Below are positions 46,442 through 57,375 of a DNA stretch of 64,000 nt, in pieces. Under the pieces are notes generated by a model. The model did not search any database and was not told where the DNA came from. It saw nothing but the letters and a program-made list of their open reading frames with translations. The DNA comes from Amaranthus tricolor (lineage: Eukaryota > Streptophyta > Magnoliopsida > Caryophyllales > Amaranthaceae). The stretch covers positions 31,109,070-31,173,069 of the forward strand of contig NC_080050.1 in assembly GCF_026212465.1 (NCBI RefSeq), in the 5' to 3' direction. The position numbers and the translations under genes were made by a program. The stretch's first letter is position 1, and every line of letters starts with the position of its first letter.

Positions 46442-46790
46442 TCATGGTTGCTGCTTCTGCGTGTAAATATAATCGAGGTGAGCAGCCAGAGACCTCCTGA
46501 ACAAGCATTCATCTCTCTGTAACCCATCACAACTGATTTCATCTCGAATCTCAGCTTCATTCATTTCCTGTTCAGCAACCAAAAACAGATTTTGGTCATT
46601 AATCTGTTGAGCACAAATAGTTTCCGTTTGAAGGCAGAAAGGATTACACGAGAGAAGTAGGGAGAAAACGAAAGAGTACCTGATGTTGGCCTCGGAGTAG
46701 TTGGTCAGCAGGCTCGAGTCGCGCAGCATTACAGGCTAGAATGATGGTGAAGAGAATGAAGGTAAGGAATGATCTAATTACATTAGACAT
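46442..46790 (-). CDS. PSK: phytosulfokine precursor (secreted peptide hormone)
   Basis: Exon 1 (46680-46790, 37 codons) encodes a signal peptide MSNVIRSFLTFILFTIILAC and the start of the propeptide (ARLEPADQ). Exon 2 (46442-46567) encodes the conserved CDGLQRDECLFRRSLAAHLD followed by the hormone YIYTQ at residues 70-74 and a short tail; the total is 78 residues. An Asp sits just before the first Tyr, as needed for tyrosine sulfation by TPST. The mature sulfated pentapeptide is perceived by PSKR receptor kinases and promotes cell growth. The splice donor CATCAG|GTACTC and acceptor GAACAG|GAAATG are in phase; an alternative acceptor 36 bases earlier would add 12 residues and also keep frame. 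A TATA box lies upstream. Confidence 0.93.
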
Positions 46791-48569
46791 AATGGAATTT
46801 CATGCACTTTACTTAACCTGGTTTGATGTGGTATTATGATTCTTGGGTTTCATCTATATATATGAATGGTACGTACATGCGTCACCATTTATCAAAACTC
46901 TTATCCCGTTTCACTTTTTCTGATGTTCGAGTTTGCATCATATGACTTAAAAAAGAAACAAAAATAACGGACACATGACTAGATTAGACGGGAAATGACA
47001 GGACCAACATCATTTTATTAGCATAATTCATTGAATGACCCAAATGAATAATATTCTTCCATGTGATTAGAAATTTGAGTGGAAAAGCCAAGGAAAAGAA
47101 CTTGATAATTCTCATGATTTTTGTGTACAAAATTTGTTGTTTTACGTTTCAATTGCTTTCCTAATTGACATTGATCATGTTTTGTGGAGTCAAGAATCCT
47201 TGAAATCTTATTACCTTTTGGAAATATGCCCTACTTTTTTGAGGTTGTCCCACGTTTTTTGGGTTCTTTTGGATCAATTGTCCTGAAGGGCCACGATTCA
47301 ATTGGTATGTTCTTTCTTTTCTTGATTAGTTTGTGGACTCATCTGGATTTGTTGCCCAATTTTTCTTGATGATAACAACATTTTGGATTACATATTTATT
47401 ACATATCACATTATAAGAATTATTTTTTTCTATCATATTATAGTGTTGTTTGATTGGATCCAAGGAACTCGACAAAAAAGAAATTCTAGGCTCTCATGAT
47501 TGACAATACCCATTTGAAAAACAAATACTTTGATGAAAGATTGTTTCTCAAGTGATCACCGAGATGACCTCAAATTAGAAATTTATATTATTATAATTTG
47601 TATTAATTGATCTATTTAAACTATATATGTGCACGTCTCATGGCGGGATCACTTCACACAACAGTTTTTTTTTGAAAATTCCTTTATTAGTGCTAAGTTT
47701 TTCACATTAATTACTTCGGTATTTTTCTGGCTAATGAAATATAAAAAAAATTTGTTAAAAATAATCTCAAATATGACTCATTTATTCAAAATGCTTCATA
47801 ATATTAGTTAACTCAGAATAATCCATTTGGGGTAACCTTCTCATAACAATCCGAAATTTTGATTACCTTCTCAAAACAATTCTAATTATTTTAGTTGAAA
47901 ACATACTTTGGATTATTTTTATAAGGTAATTCAATAGTATGGATTATTTTTAGTTAATCGATACTAGATTTTGAGTTGATAAATCATAGTTGACATTATT
48001 TTTGACAAATTTTCCATAAATATACATGATATTCTACTTTCTTCTTTGATAATAAAATTTTTTATTTAAAATTGTTTTAAGCCTTAACGAAGACAACTCG
48101 ATTTAAGACTATTAAGTATGAACATGGCTATGCATGTTCGATTTATTGTTTGTTTCAATTATGCAAATTTGCCAAAATATTAACTTATTAACTCTTTATA
48201 ATTTGCAAAATTTGCAAAATAATGGCTAAAGCAAATTATTTTATTGTAGGGGTTGACCCAAAATAAATGGGTCAAACAACAAATAAAACTATTTTATTAT
48301 GTCCGTATAATATATCAAGTTGAACGGAATCAAATAGGTTGACTCAATCTGATATAAATAAGTTAATTATGGTTAGTAATTCTTAATCCTATTAACTAAT
48401 TAAACATAATTAGGATTAGGTTCGGATCTAAGGGTTTTATAATTGGAACATGATTTTGTTAGGTTCAAGTTAAAGAGTTTTTGATTAAATCAAATCAGGT
48501 TGACTCGACGCAACATGATTTGTTTGATAACCCTAATACATAGCACCCTTTTGGGTTTTATTCAGCCAT
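46791..48569. other. phytosulfokine upstream region and AT-rich spacer
   Basis: It contains the PSK promoter and a fragment of the MITE family seen at 28596 (about 47815-48015: GAATAATCC, AACCTTCTCATAACAAT, GGATTATTTTTAGTTAATCG). No coding sequence is recognised. Confidence 0.5.
46854..46863 (-). promoter_or_regulatory. TATA box of the phytosulfokine gene
   Basis: The minus strand reads ATATATATAG about 65-75 bp upstream of the ATG, a standard distance for a leader of roughly 40 nt. Confidence 0.6.
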
Positions 48570-48579
48570 TACCACTTAC

Positions 48580-49876
48580 GAAGATTTGAAAAAAATAAGA
48601 TTATTTAACAACTTAATTCCAAAAATAAGCTCTGTGAAAACTTATTTTCCAAAATAAGCGTCCGTAAATCCAAGCCTAGCCTCGGGAAGAGTCGCTGTTA
48701 GTAACAGCGAAAGTGAAAAAAAGAAAAAAAAATTAAAAGCCCAAAGTCGTTGTTACTAACAGCGACTTAAAAAAAAAAATTTTAAAGCCCAAAGTCGCTG
48801 TTACTAACAGCGTAGTAACAGCGACTTAAAAAAAAAAGAAAAAAAATATATATATATTTTTTTATTAAGTCGCTGTTAGTAACAGCAACATGTCCCATTT
48901 AACATGACCAAGTTTGTGCCGTAACCTACATTTTAGAAAGGGAAATACTAAGCCCAACTGCAACCGTTGATATCTGATAATGGCACTGGCACTGGTCCCA
49001 TAGTTTTAGCATTCGTTGTTCTCGCAGCATCCATTATCTGTTTGCAAGAGTCTTCTATCAAAGGAACCCAATATGACCTCAGCTTGATTCGTATCTTCTG
49101 CTTCGGAGCCATCTGAAAGCACAAATAGAAGTAACCAGTAATCAAAAGATACACTAAGGTGATGGTGACTCTTATACAAACATAATGTGAAAGTGATGAA
49201 CACAAAGCTGTATGCTACCAATAGGCCACATGAGGGAAAGACTTTACATTAAGGCAGTTAAATATTATGAACTAATATTTCTTGGCAATTGCCATCTACA
49301 GTCTCTCTCGGGTTCACTGCAAGGCACAAACAGTGATCTAAGTTGAAGTTCTTTGTCACAGTATTAAACCTTAAAGTGAATGCATTTGTGAACAAGATAG
49401 TTTGAAGTCTATGATCGTAATTCATACGACTACTGTAGTCTACGGTCTACCACAGCCTTATTCCAATATTTTGCACTATGCAATAGCGTTAGGCTAAGTT
49501 CTTTTCAGCAGCAGTTCAATTTTTTTTCTTCTATAAAGAGATAAGAGAATATTTGCTTTGTCTTTTTTAGACCTTTCAGAAGTTGAGCAGGGAACATGCC
49601 ATTGACATGTTGCTGTGACTTAAAAAAAAAAATTTTTTTTTTTTAAGTCGCTGTTAGTAACAGCGATTTTGGGCTTTAAAATTTTTTTTTTTTAAGTCGC
49701 TGTTACTAACAGCGACTTTGGGCTTTTAATTTTTTTTTTTTTTCACTTTCGCTGTTAACAGCAACTCTTCCCGAGGCTAGGCTTGAATATACGGACGCTT
49801 ATTTTGGGAAATAAGTTTTCACGGAGCTTATTTTTGAAATTAAGTTGTTAAATAATCTTATTTTTTTCAAATCTTC
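48580..49876. mobile_element. Pack-MULE carrying a plastid RPS10 exon
   Basis: This is a 1,297-bp Mutator-like element with terminal inverted repeats of about 250 bp. Both ends begin GAAGATTTGAAAAAAATAAG (right end on the reverse strand). The exact 10-bp duplication TACCACTTAC flanks it at 48570-48579 and 49877-49886, as expected for MULEs (8-11 bp). Each terminal repeat contains tandem perfect hairpins with core CGCTGTTA-N-TAACAGCG. The unique interior (about 48900-49620) includes an exon of plastid ribosomal protein S10 with its upstream intron sequence. It encodes no transposase, so it is non-autonomous. Confidence 0.88.
48975..49112 (-). pseudogene. RPS10: captured exon of plastid ribosomal protein S10 (uS10c)
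   Basis: After a splice acceptor (TTTCAG at 49113-49118) the minus strand encodes 46 residues starting MAPKQKIRIKLRSYWVPLIE and continuing DSCKQIMDAARTTNAKTMGP. This is the N-terminal core of nuclear-encoded plastid uS10 as I remember it from spinach and Arabidopsis. Homology ends at VPVPL and the frame stops 11 codons later. The remaining half of the domain is absent, as are the transit peptide and a promoter, so this cannot make a functional ribosomal protein. The codons are intact, which points to recent capture. Confidence 0.88.
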
Positions 49877-50009
49877 TACCACTTACCAGCTATGCATATT
49901 GACGTTGTCTCAAGCTTATGACAGTCCGGCCCAATCACCTAGCCAATTATAGTTCGGTCTCATATTTTTCAATTATACATTGCATGTAGGCATGGCCATG
50001 GGGCGGGTT

Positions 50010-50290
50010 ACCCGGAACCGAACCGGTCCCGAACTGCTTGGAACCGGATCCGGAACCGAAACCGTTTGCGACAGGTTCCGAACCGCGAAACCGCCGGAAA
50101 AAAAGTTGCCGGAACCGTGAAACCGCCGGAAAAAACCGTCGTGAACCGGGTAAAAAACCCGCGGTTTGGAACCGGTTCTGGAACCGGAACCGGAACCGGT
50201 CCGGTTGAACCGGCTCAACGGTTCCGTGGAACCGGAACCGGGACCGGTCCGGTTGAACCGGTCCACCGGTTCCATGGAACCGGTTCGTCA
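50010..50290. repeat. left subterminal GGAACC repeats of the hAT element
   Basis: Dozens of overlapping GGAACCGG and GAACCG words occur in about 280 bp, GC-rich against an AT-rich background. Confidence 0.85.
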
Positions 50291-50551
50291 AAATATGACC
50301 GTTTGTTACCGTTAACTAGCCGTTGCATTCTCCTCTATATATACTCATCACTTTCAATCATTTTCATTCACAACTCATCTCTTCTCCTACTCTCTCTACT
50401 TACTCTCTCTACTTAATTCTTTAATTACGCAATTATTCTCTTAATTACATAATTAGTCTTTTAATTATTTCTTAATTTAGTTAGTTACATAATTAATTAT
50501 TTATTTATTTCTTAATTCTATATTTCTATTATTACTTCAATATTATCAATC

Positions 50552-53193
50552 ATGTCTTCATTTTTGAAAAAAGCCACAAAAAAAATTACTAAAGTGGCAA
50601 AATCATTGGGAGGTTCTAGTTCCTCCAAAAGAAAGGCCACTTCTACTCCGTCGGTATCAACAACACCTTCCATTAGTAATTATAATTATGAACATAATTA
50701 TTCGGAAGGGTACGACCCAAAATAACATTATTATGCAGAAGAAGTGGAAAGAGAAATACAAATTGATGAAGAAGAAGAACAAGAAGAGGAACCAACGACC
50801 CCAATTGGGATACATATATCTCGACAGTCATCAACAAGGTCACATGAAGAACAAGGAGAACAACAACAACAAAGACAAGCTCGTGGTAAACGAGTCAATT
50901 TCCAAACTATCGGTTAGTTTTATAATTTTATTCTTCAAATTAATTTTCAAATTAATTAAACTTTAAATTATTTATTTATTTAATTATAGTTTTATAATTT
51001 TAAATTATTTATTTAGATGAAGATGAACCAATAAGACAACCTTTTCCGGCAATGCCACCTCCTAGTGGTAGAGCTGTTTCACATGTGTGGTCGTATTTCA
51101 CAAAAGAACCAACCGAGAATCCAGATATTTTCTTATGCACTTGTCAAATTTGTGAAAGTCAAGGAGTAAAGTCCTTAGTTTCATACAGTTTCGCCAGAGG
51201 TAAATACTTTTTAAGTTTTTTATACATACATAATACATTCATACATTATATATTCATGTTTTATAAAAAGTTATTTATTGTGTTTTGTGAATACGTGTTA
51301 GGTGGTGGTACGGGATCTTTTAACAAAGATTTGGCAAAGAAGCATGGAATCACAAAAGAAACTCATGCAGCAAGCGGCAGCGGGACCATAAGTGGAAGCC
51401 GACAGACACAATGGGACATTCCCAGCACAGGTATGCCTTTTAGATATAATCGTAATGACATGATTGATGAATTTTCTAGGTATGTAATTTGTGATGAATT
51501 GCCTTTTAACCACGGTGAAAGTAGGGCATACGAGCGTCTCAATAGAAAAACTTTGCAACCACAATATAGAGCAATCCCTAGGAGTACTCTTAAAAGACGC
51601 ACAATTAAATTATACGAATCAATGCGCTATGAATTAGTTGAAATGTTTAAATCGTTTAATGGTAGGGTTAGCATAACAACTGACATTTGGTCTGCTCCCC
51701 CACATTTATAACCTTATATGTGTGTAACAGCACACTGGATAGATCGAAATTGGATTATTCAAAAAAGAATAATTGCTTTTGAGACAATGCCAGAAAGACA
51801 TACCGGTGAAAACATAATATATAGATTAGTAGAGATATGTAGAGAATGGAACTTATTAGATAAAATATTTTGTTGTTCAACTGATAATGCAACCGCGAAC
51901 ATTAAATGTATAGAACTTTTGTTTAACGAACCTGCTTTTAGTTTAATCCTTGGGGGTAGCTTATTACATATACGTTGTTGTGCGCATATAGTTAACTTAT
52001 CTTGCCAAGCAGGCATAAAACAATTAAGTGATTTATTAGAACCAATTAGGGATATAGTGAAGTGGCTTAGGATCGGAAAGATAAAAAGACGATATAAACA
52101 ATTATGTGACCAATACCAACTTAAAAAAGTGTATTGGTCATTAGATACTCCTACACGTTGGGGCTCAACCAACGATTTATTAAGAAAGGCGATTGCTTAT
52201 CGTCCAGTAATAACACAACTATATAGTGAGTGTACAGATAGTTACATAGCTGATTACACTTGGGAGTTAGATATAGGTGTACATAACATATTAGAAGCGT
52301 ATGACCACGCGACTAAGATTTTTTCTTATGTTTACGAACCGAACGTTCACTTAGTAATAAGTGAATGTATTACTATTTTTTATCATCTCCTTAAATATAC
52401 ACATGATGATACTAACCCAAATTTGAGGCCGATTCTTGCAGATATGATGGAAAAATGGAAGACATATTTTACCGATTTTCCTTATATTTATGGAATCGCA
52501 ACCATTTTGGACCCACGTTTTAAAACTGAGGTCCTTACTAAAGTAATAGAATTTTATTACCAATCGTTAGATCGCCCGTCTACTGATGTACATAATTATG
52601 TAGGAACATGTAAAAAATATTTAGCAGAACTCTATGATTTTTACGCTAGTGTATATAACCCGAAACGCGATATGTCTAGGCGTGCTAGCGTTTCGGCACG
52701 TCCTTCTTACTATAATTCAGTAATAGCTAACATAATGAGTCAAGATGATAGTTTTGTAGGATCATCTTCTTCTTCCTCGACCTCATATTTAGAACTAGAT
52801 AGTTATCTTAAACACCACTTTGAAATAGACCAAAGTATCTATAATATTTTGGAGTGGTGGAAAGAAAAATCTGTAAATTTTCCCATTTTATCGAGAATTG
52901 CAAAGGATATCCTTGCAATTCCCGCGTCAACAATTGCGTCGGAGTCTGCTTTTAGTGCAGGTAGAAGAGTTTTGGACGAAAAGAGATCTCGTCTTGCTCC
53001 ACATAGTATTCAAATATGTGTTTGCAAGAAAGATTGGGATCAAGCGGAGATTCGAACACAAGGAATAAGGAATGATGATGATCAAGACGACGATGATGAT
53101 CCATGGATGATGATGGATACATCTGCATCATCGTCAGGAGGAGAGTCAGCGGAAGCATCTAACCAACCACATGATGATGACGAGGACGAATAG
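50552..53193 (+). pseudogene. hAT transposase with two in-frame stops
   Basis: Exons 50552-50912, 51017-51199 and 51302-53193 join in phase to 811 sense-length codons plus terminal stop. A basic N-terminus (MSSFLKKATKKITKVAKS) is followed by an acidic/Gln-rich linker. The BED zinc finger comes next (SHVWSYFTKEP, CTCQICE, LAKKHG). The catalytic region follows (TTDIWSAP, CCSTDNATAN, RWGS), with the C-terminal dimerisation domain ILAIPASTIASESAFSAGRR at the end. TAA codons interrupt the frame at 50723-50725 and 51709-51711, with no frameshift. The second falls between TTDIWSAP and the following YMCVTAHWID, so the protein is unlikely to be made unless the stops are sequencing errors. Confidence 0.88.
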
Positions 53194-53539
53194 GATCAAT
53201 CCGACAAGCGACAACGATAAATCAACATTCAACAACTATAAATAAAAGGTATGACAAAGGACTACGTGGGCTTTGATTTCTTCGGGATACGTAGGCAGCT
53301 TAGTATTCCTTTGGGTACTAGGTTCAAGTCCATTTTCTCCCTCTTGTTTTATTAATTATCTTTATCGACATTATCATTGATTCGTTTCTTATTAATTTAT
53401 TTTTTTCCATTCTTTTTAGTAAATATTTCAATAACGATGACAACTTGACATGCAATGAATTTCGCTAATAATCAAGTAATCATCAAAGGTACGTCCGCGA
53501 TATTATAGTATTTTTTTATTATACAAATATTTAAAGAAA

Positions 53540-53765
53540 AAAAAAATGGAACCGATGGTCCGACCCGCCCGTCCCGTGAGTTGGAACCGCCGGAACCGCC
53601 TCATGAACCGCCAAGGAACCGTGTGGAACCGCCCGGAACCGTGTGGAACCGCCCGGAACCGGAACCAGAACCGGAACCGTTCGCGACAGGTTCCAAATGG
53701 AACCGGAACCGGGTGGAACCGGAACCGGATGGAACCGGAACGGAACCGGACCAACCCGGACCGTG
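53540..53765. repeat. right subterminal GGAACC repeats of the hAT element
   Basis: The same GGAACCGGAACC words as the left end, in about 225 bp and not as a continuous inverted repeat. This gives a repeat-rich, mostly non-palindromic subterminus. Confidence 0.85.
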
Positions 53766-53783
53766 GCCATGCCTAATTGCATG

Positions 53784-54603
53784 TATATTCGACTTGCTTA
53801 GTAGAAAGTTTATAGTTTAATAATAAGAAAATTTACGTCTTGCATTATAATATGAGAAATGAAGTTCAAGTCTTTTAGTTGATTTTTTTTATTTTTTATT
53901 TTTTTTGCTAAAATTGACAATTTAAATAAGCCTACAACTCATGTTCATTTCTTAACCTATTGGCAACTTTTTATGTTATGTTTTTACTATAATTAATTAA
54001 TATTATTAACTCAAAACTCTACTTAAATCTATTCAAATTTCAAACAAAAACAAATGCAAATGACTTTATCTAAAATAAATAATACACATATTTAAGACTG
54101 CTTTGATACTAATTTTCTGACATTTGCCCGTCTACGATCTACATCACAATTATTTTTATAAAGTAAACTACAAAATTCTTACATATTGCAAATTGTAAAC
54201 CTTAATTTAATTTGTAATGATTCTTTAAACAATTATACATCAAAGACAATCCATAATGGCCAACATAAAATGCTAAATATTATAAAAAAAAAAAAAGAAA
54301 AAAGAACACAATAAAATTCAACAATTAACAACTATATCACTAAAGGTAACACAAAACCCAAGTTTTATATCCATTTGCATCTACCTTTGTCTCACAAGTA
54401 GACCCTACAATACAAAAACAAACCCCATTTTTCCATGCAATATAAGCACACTAACAACTTTTTTTTACTCCATTATTACATAGCAAACATAGAAATTCTT
54501 TTATATAAGTTAAAAAAACAACAAATTTCAACAGCAATAATTAGTAACAACAATTATATCACAAAAACTTGGATTATCATTTATTAATCAAATTTCATAA
54601 TTA
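53784..54603. other. AT-rich spacer upstream of the 107-residue gene
   Basis: No repeat or gene is recognised. The last 250 bp probably hold the promoter and leader of the gene at 54604. Confidence 0.45.
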
Positions 54604-54927
54604 ATGGCAACTACTACTTCAACAAGCTGTAGTTTTTGGAATAACTTTCGGCCCGGCGGGCCAACCAAGGTTCGTGGGCCGTCATCGGGCTGTGGGAAGA
54701 CTGATGGGTTAGCTATGTGGCTGATAAATGGTGTTACTACGGCGTTCTTTGCTTCCCTAGAGAAATGTTCCTGTGTACGCGTGACCACCGTAGAAGATGC
54801 TGAGGATGTGAATGAATTACCGTTGATCTTCAATGATGGAAATACAAGAGATGATGAAGGCAAGGTTAGTAGTAACATTAGAAGGAGGCATGTACGAGGG
54901 AAGAAGTTTAAGGTTGAAGATGAGTAA
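54604..54927 (+). CDS. small intronless protein, 107 residues (unrecognised)
   Basis: An ATG at 54604 opens a 107-codon frame. The segment PTKVRGPSSGCGKTDGLAMW is followed by a moderately hydrophobic NGVTTAFFASLEKCSC, then an acidic region (VEDAEDVNELPLIFNDGN) and a basic tail RRRHVRGKKFK. The region is markedly more GC-rich and less repetitive than its surroundings, and the composition is coding-like. There is no signal peptide, and no domain that I can name. It may be a small plant-specific family member. Confidence 0.65.
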   Translation: MATTTSTSCSFWNNFRPGGPTKVRGPSSGCGKTDGLAMWLINGVTTAFFASLEKCSCVRVTTVEDAEDVNELPLIFNDGNTRDDEGKVSSNIRRRHVRGKKFKVEDE

Positions 54928-56588
54928 ACCATAATTTCATAGATAATTAATTAATCAATAATTATAATTATGGGTTTAAATTTCATGTTGATTATTACTT
55001 TTATTTTTATATGGTGTGTTATAAATTTCCAAAGTAAGAATAATTCCTGATAAGTGAAAAGGAATTGATAATCAAACGAATTAAGGGTGAATGAAAAATG
55101 TTAAATTTTTACTGAGTAAACTCATGATTTTTTTAAGTGATATTAATTGTTATAATGGTAATTTGGTATTATTTTTTTTTCAATCTTGTAAAAAAATTAT
55201 GGAACTTAAAATGGGGTAAATTAAGGTGATGAGAATATATTATGTAATGCTTGTTAAACAAAATTTATCATCATTTAATTTTTCATTAAATAATGAGAAT
55301 ATTTAAGGTTAAATGTGATAATATATTAAATTTATTTCTAGACATACTTGCCTTAATAAATACACAAGATGAGATGGGTATTCGAGTTATCAATTTTGAG
55401 TTTTTTTTTTTTTTTTTTTTTAATACGTTGATATGAATTTTTTGTGTGTTTAAGTTAATATGTTAATTTTATTTTTATTCAACATATTAATTATTGAAAT
55501 GAATTGGATGATAATTAGATTCAAAACAATTTCAGCTCATTTTATGAACTCCATAAACACGTGAAACATAGATTATCAATTTAATTTTTGTTTCATAAAG
55601 TAAAATATAATAATTAATTGAGTAGCTTATTTTTGGTCTTAATTGTTCCAGAGAGGAGATCCTAATTCGTTTGTTTTAATCTACCCTTCAAAAAAAATTA
55701 TCAATAATAAGACTATTCTTGCTAAGTTTTTTCAAATACTCTCAAACATTGATATTTTATTCCTATTATTAATAATACTCCGTATTATTATGTTTATTAT
55801 TAATTGCCACTTCTTACTTTTATTTTGTTGGTTAAATTTATATTTTGCACAAATTTTCAAGTATAGTTTGAGCTTTAATTTTTATTAATACGCTTTATAA
55901 AAATTATATATTGAAATTATATACATCGTAGCGAACATAATAAACTTTCACATGAATATATTTTAACTTTTATCTATCTACGAAAAGTCATGTTTAAATT
56001 TTTCTCTATGTATGAAATATTTTAAACATAATATAAATAAAATGAAACAAAACGAGTATTTAATGTTTTTGTCATAGGAAAATACGAATTAAATATTTAT
56101 GTGAGATCTTATTTCATACATTTCAATATATAAAATTTTAATATGTTTTATTTTAATTTTATATAAAATATATTTATAGATATTAAAATTCAACTTAAAA
56201 AAGTGTAAAAAAGCAAACATACATAAGCAATAGTATTTTTTGGTGATGAACAACATTTAATGATTACCCCTTTAGCCCCGTGATGCGTAATTATGCATGC
56301 TGATTGCTGATTAATTCTAAAGGTGCCTAAAATTGCTTTATAATTCAAAGTGCTTTATTTATAATCATAATGTTCCCCTCCTTACTATTTTAACAATAAT
56401 TGAATTTTGTCTTAATTTAAATATATATTGTTTTTCGATGAAAAATTTTAATTTGATTTTTACTGTTTCTTTTCTTTTCATAGTATATCCCGCATCAAAA
56501 AAGTGATCAATTACAATATCAGACAAAGTAGTAATTATTCCTAATAGTCTCTTTAATCATATCTATATTTTTACAACAATTTTTATTT
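54928..56588. other. AT-rich spacer, nothing recognised
   Basis: It holds the 3' flank of the small gene, a poly(T) run at about 55400-55422 and otherwise unremarkable AT-rich DNA. Confidence 0.45.
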
Positions 56589-57375
56589 GACGTCTTTTGT
56601 AAAGATGGCTTTCAAAAGCTCAGCCAAAATCTAATTTATGTTAATTTTTTTTTAAAAAAATTGACGCGCACGTCTAAAGTAGAATATAAAAAGTCACATA
56701 ATATATTTGGGTTATAACAACATTTATTTGAGGTTATAACATAATATATTTGAGGTTTATAACATAATTTATTTTGGATTATAACATAATATATTTAAAG
56801 TTATAACAATATATATATATTTGAGGTTATAATATAATATATATATAAGGTTATAACAACATATATTTGTAGTTATAACATAATATATTTGGAGTTATAA
56901 CATAATATATTTAGAGTTATAACAATGTATATTTGAAGTAATAATAAAATATATATAGAGTTATACAACATACATTTTGGGTTATAACATAATATATTTG
57001 GTGTTATAAAAATACTATACCCTCGAACACAGACTCTTATATACCGAACTATATATTATGTTATAACCACAAATATAATATGTTATAACCACAAATATAC
57101 GTTGTTATAACCTTATATATATTATGTTATAACCTCAAATATATATATTGTTAGCTTCAAATATTTTATGTTATAACCCCAAATAAATTATGTTATAATC
57201 CTCAAATTTATGTTGGTATAACACCATATATGTTATGTTATAACCCCAAATAAATGTTGTTATAACTCCAAATATATTATGTGACTTTTCGCATTACACT
57301 TACATGCGCGCGTCAGTTTTTTTTTAAATTAACAATGGGCTGACCTTTTGAGAACCGTCTTTAGAAAAGACGGTC
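56589..57375. mobile_element. foldback element with a mirrored ~23-bp repeat array
   Basis: The outer inverted arms (about 120 bp) begin GACGTCTTTTGTAAAGATGG at left and GACCGTCTTTTCTAAAGACG on the reverse strand at right; both contain a GACGCGC(A/G)C block and AAAGTCACATAATATATTTG. Inside, about a dozen units of GTTATAACATAATATATTTG-type sequence run rightwards to about 57010, then reverse orientation to about 57280. The whole 787 bp can fold into one hairpin around an approximately 40-bp centre. No coding content. The GACCGTCTTT ends resemble those of the repeat at 17214 and 27937. Confidence 0.75.

Larger units (their letters stand above)
49987..53775 (+). mobile_element. near-complete hAT transposon
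   Basis: This is a 3,789-bp element. The ends TAGGCATGGCCATGG and, on the reverse strand, TAGGCATGGCCACGG form the inverted termini. The exact 8-bp duplication ATTGCATG flanks it at 49979-49986 and 53776-53783, the hAT hallmark. Subterminal regions (50010-50290 and 53540-53765) are packed with GGAACCGGAACC words, likely transposase-binding sites. It contains a three-exon transposase. Exact target duplications and matching ends point to a fairly recent insertion. Confidence 0.93.

Noticed and set aside
48975..49112. A functional plastid RPS10 gene
   Set aside because: Only one exon is present, half the domain is missing and it lies inside a transposon.
49947..50416. Arg/Pro/Gly-rich frames on both strands
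   Set aside because: They are translations of the GGAACC subterminal repeats of the hAT element; the same applies to 53503-53820.
50552..53193. A domesticated (host-recruited) hAT transposase
   Set aside because: It sits between intact inverted ends and exact target duplications and contains stops, so it is an ordinary recent transposon.
56700..57290. CRISPR-like or satellite array
   Set aside because: Units are degenerate, have no unique spacers and reverse orientation halfway; this is a eukaryotic foldback element.
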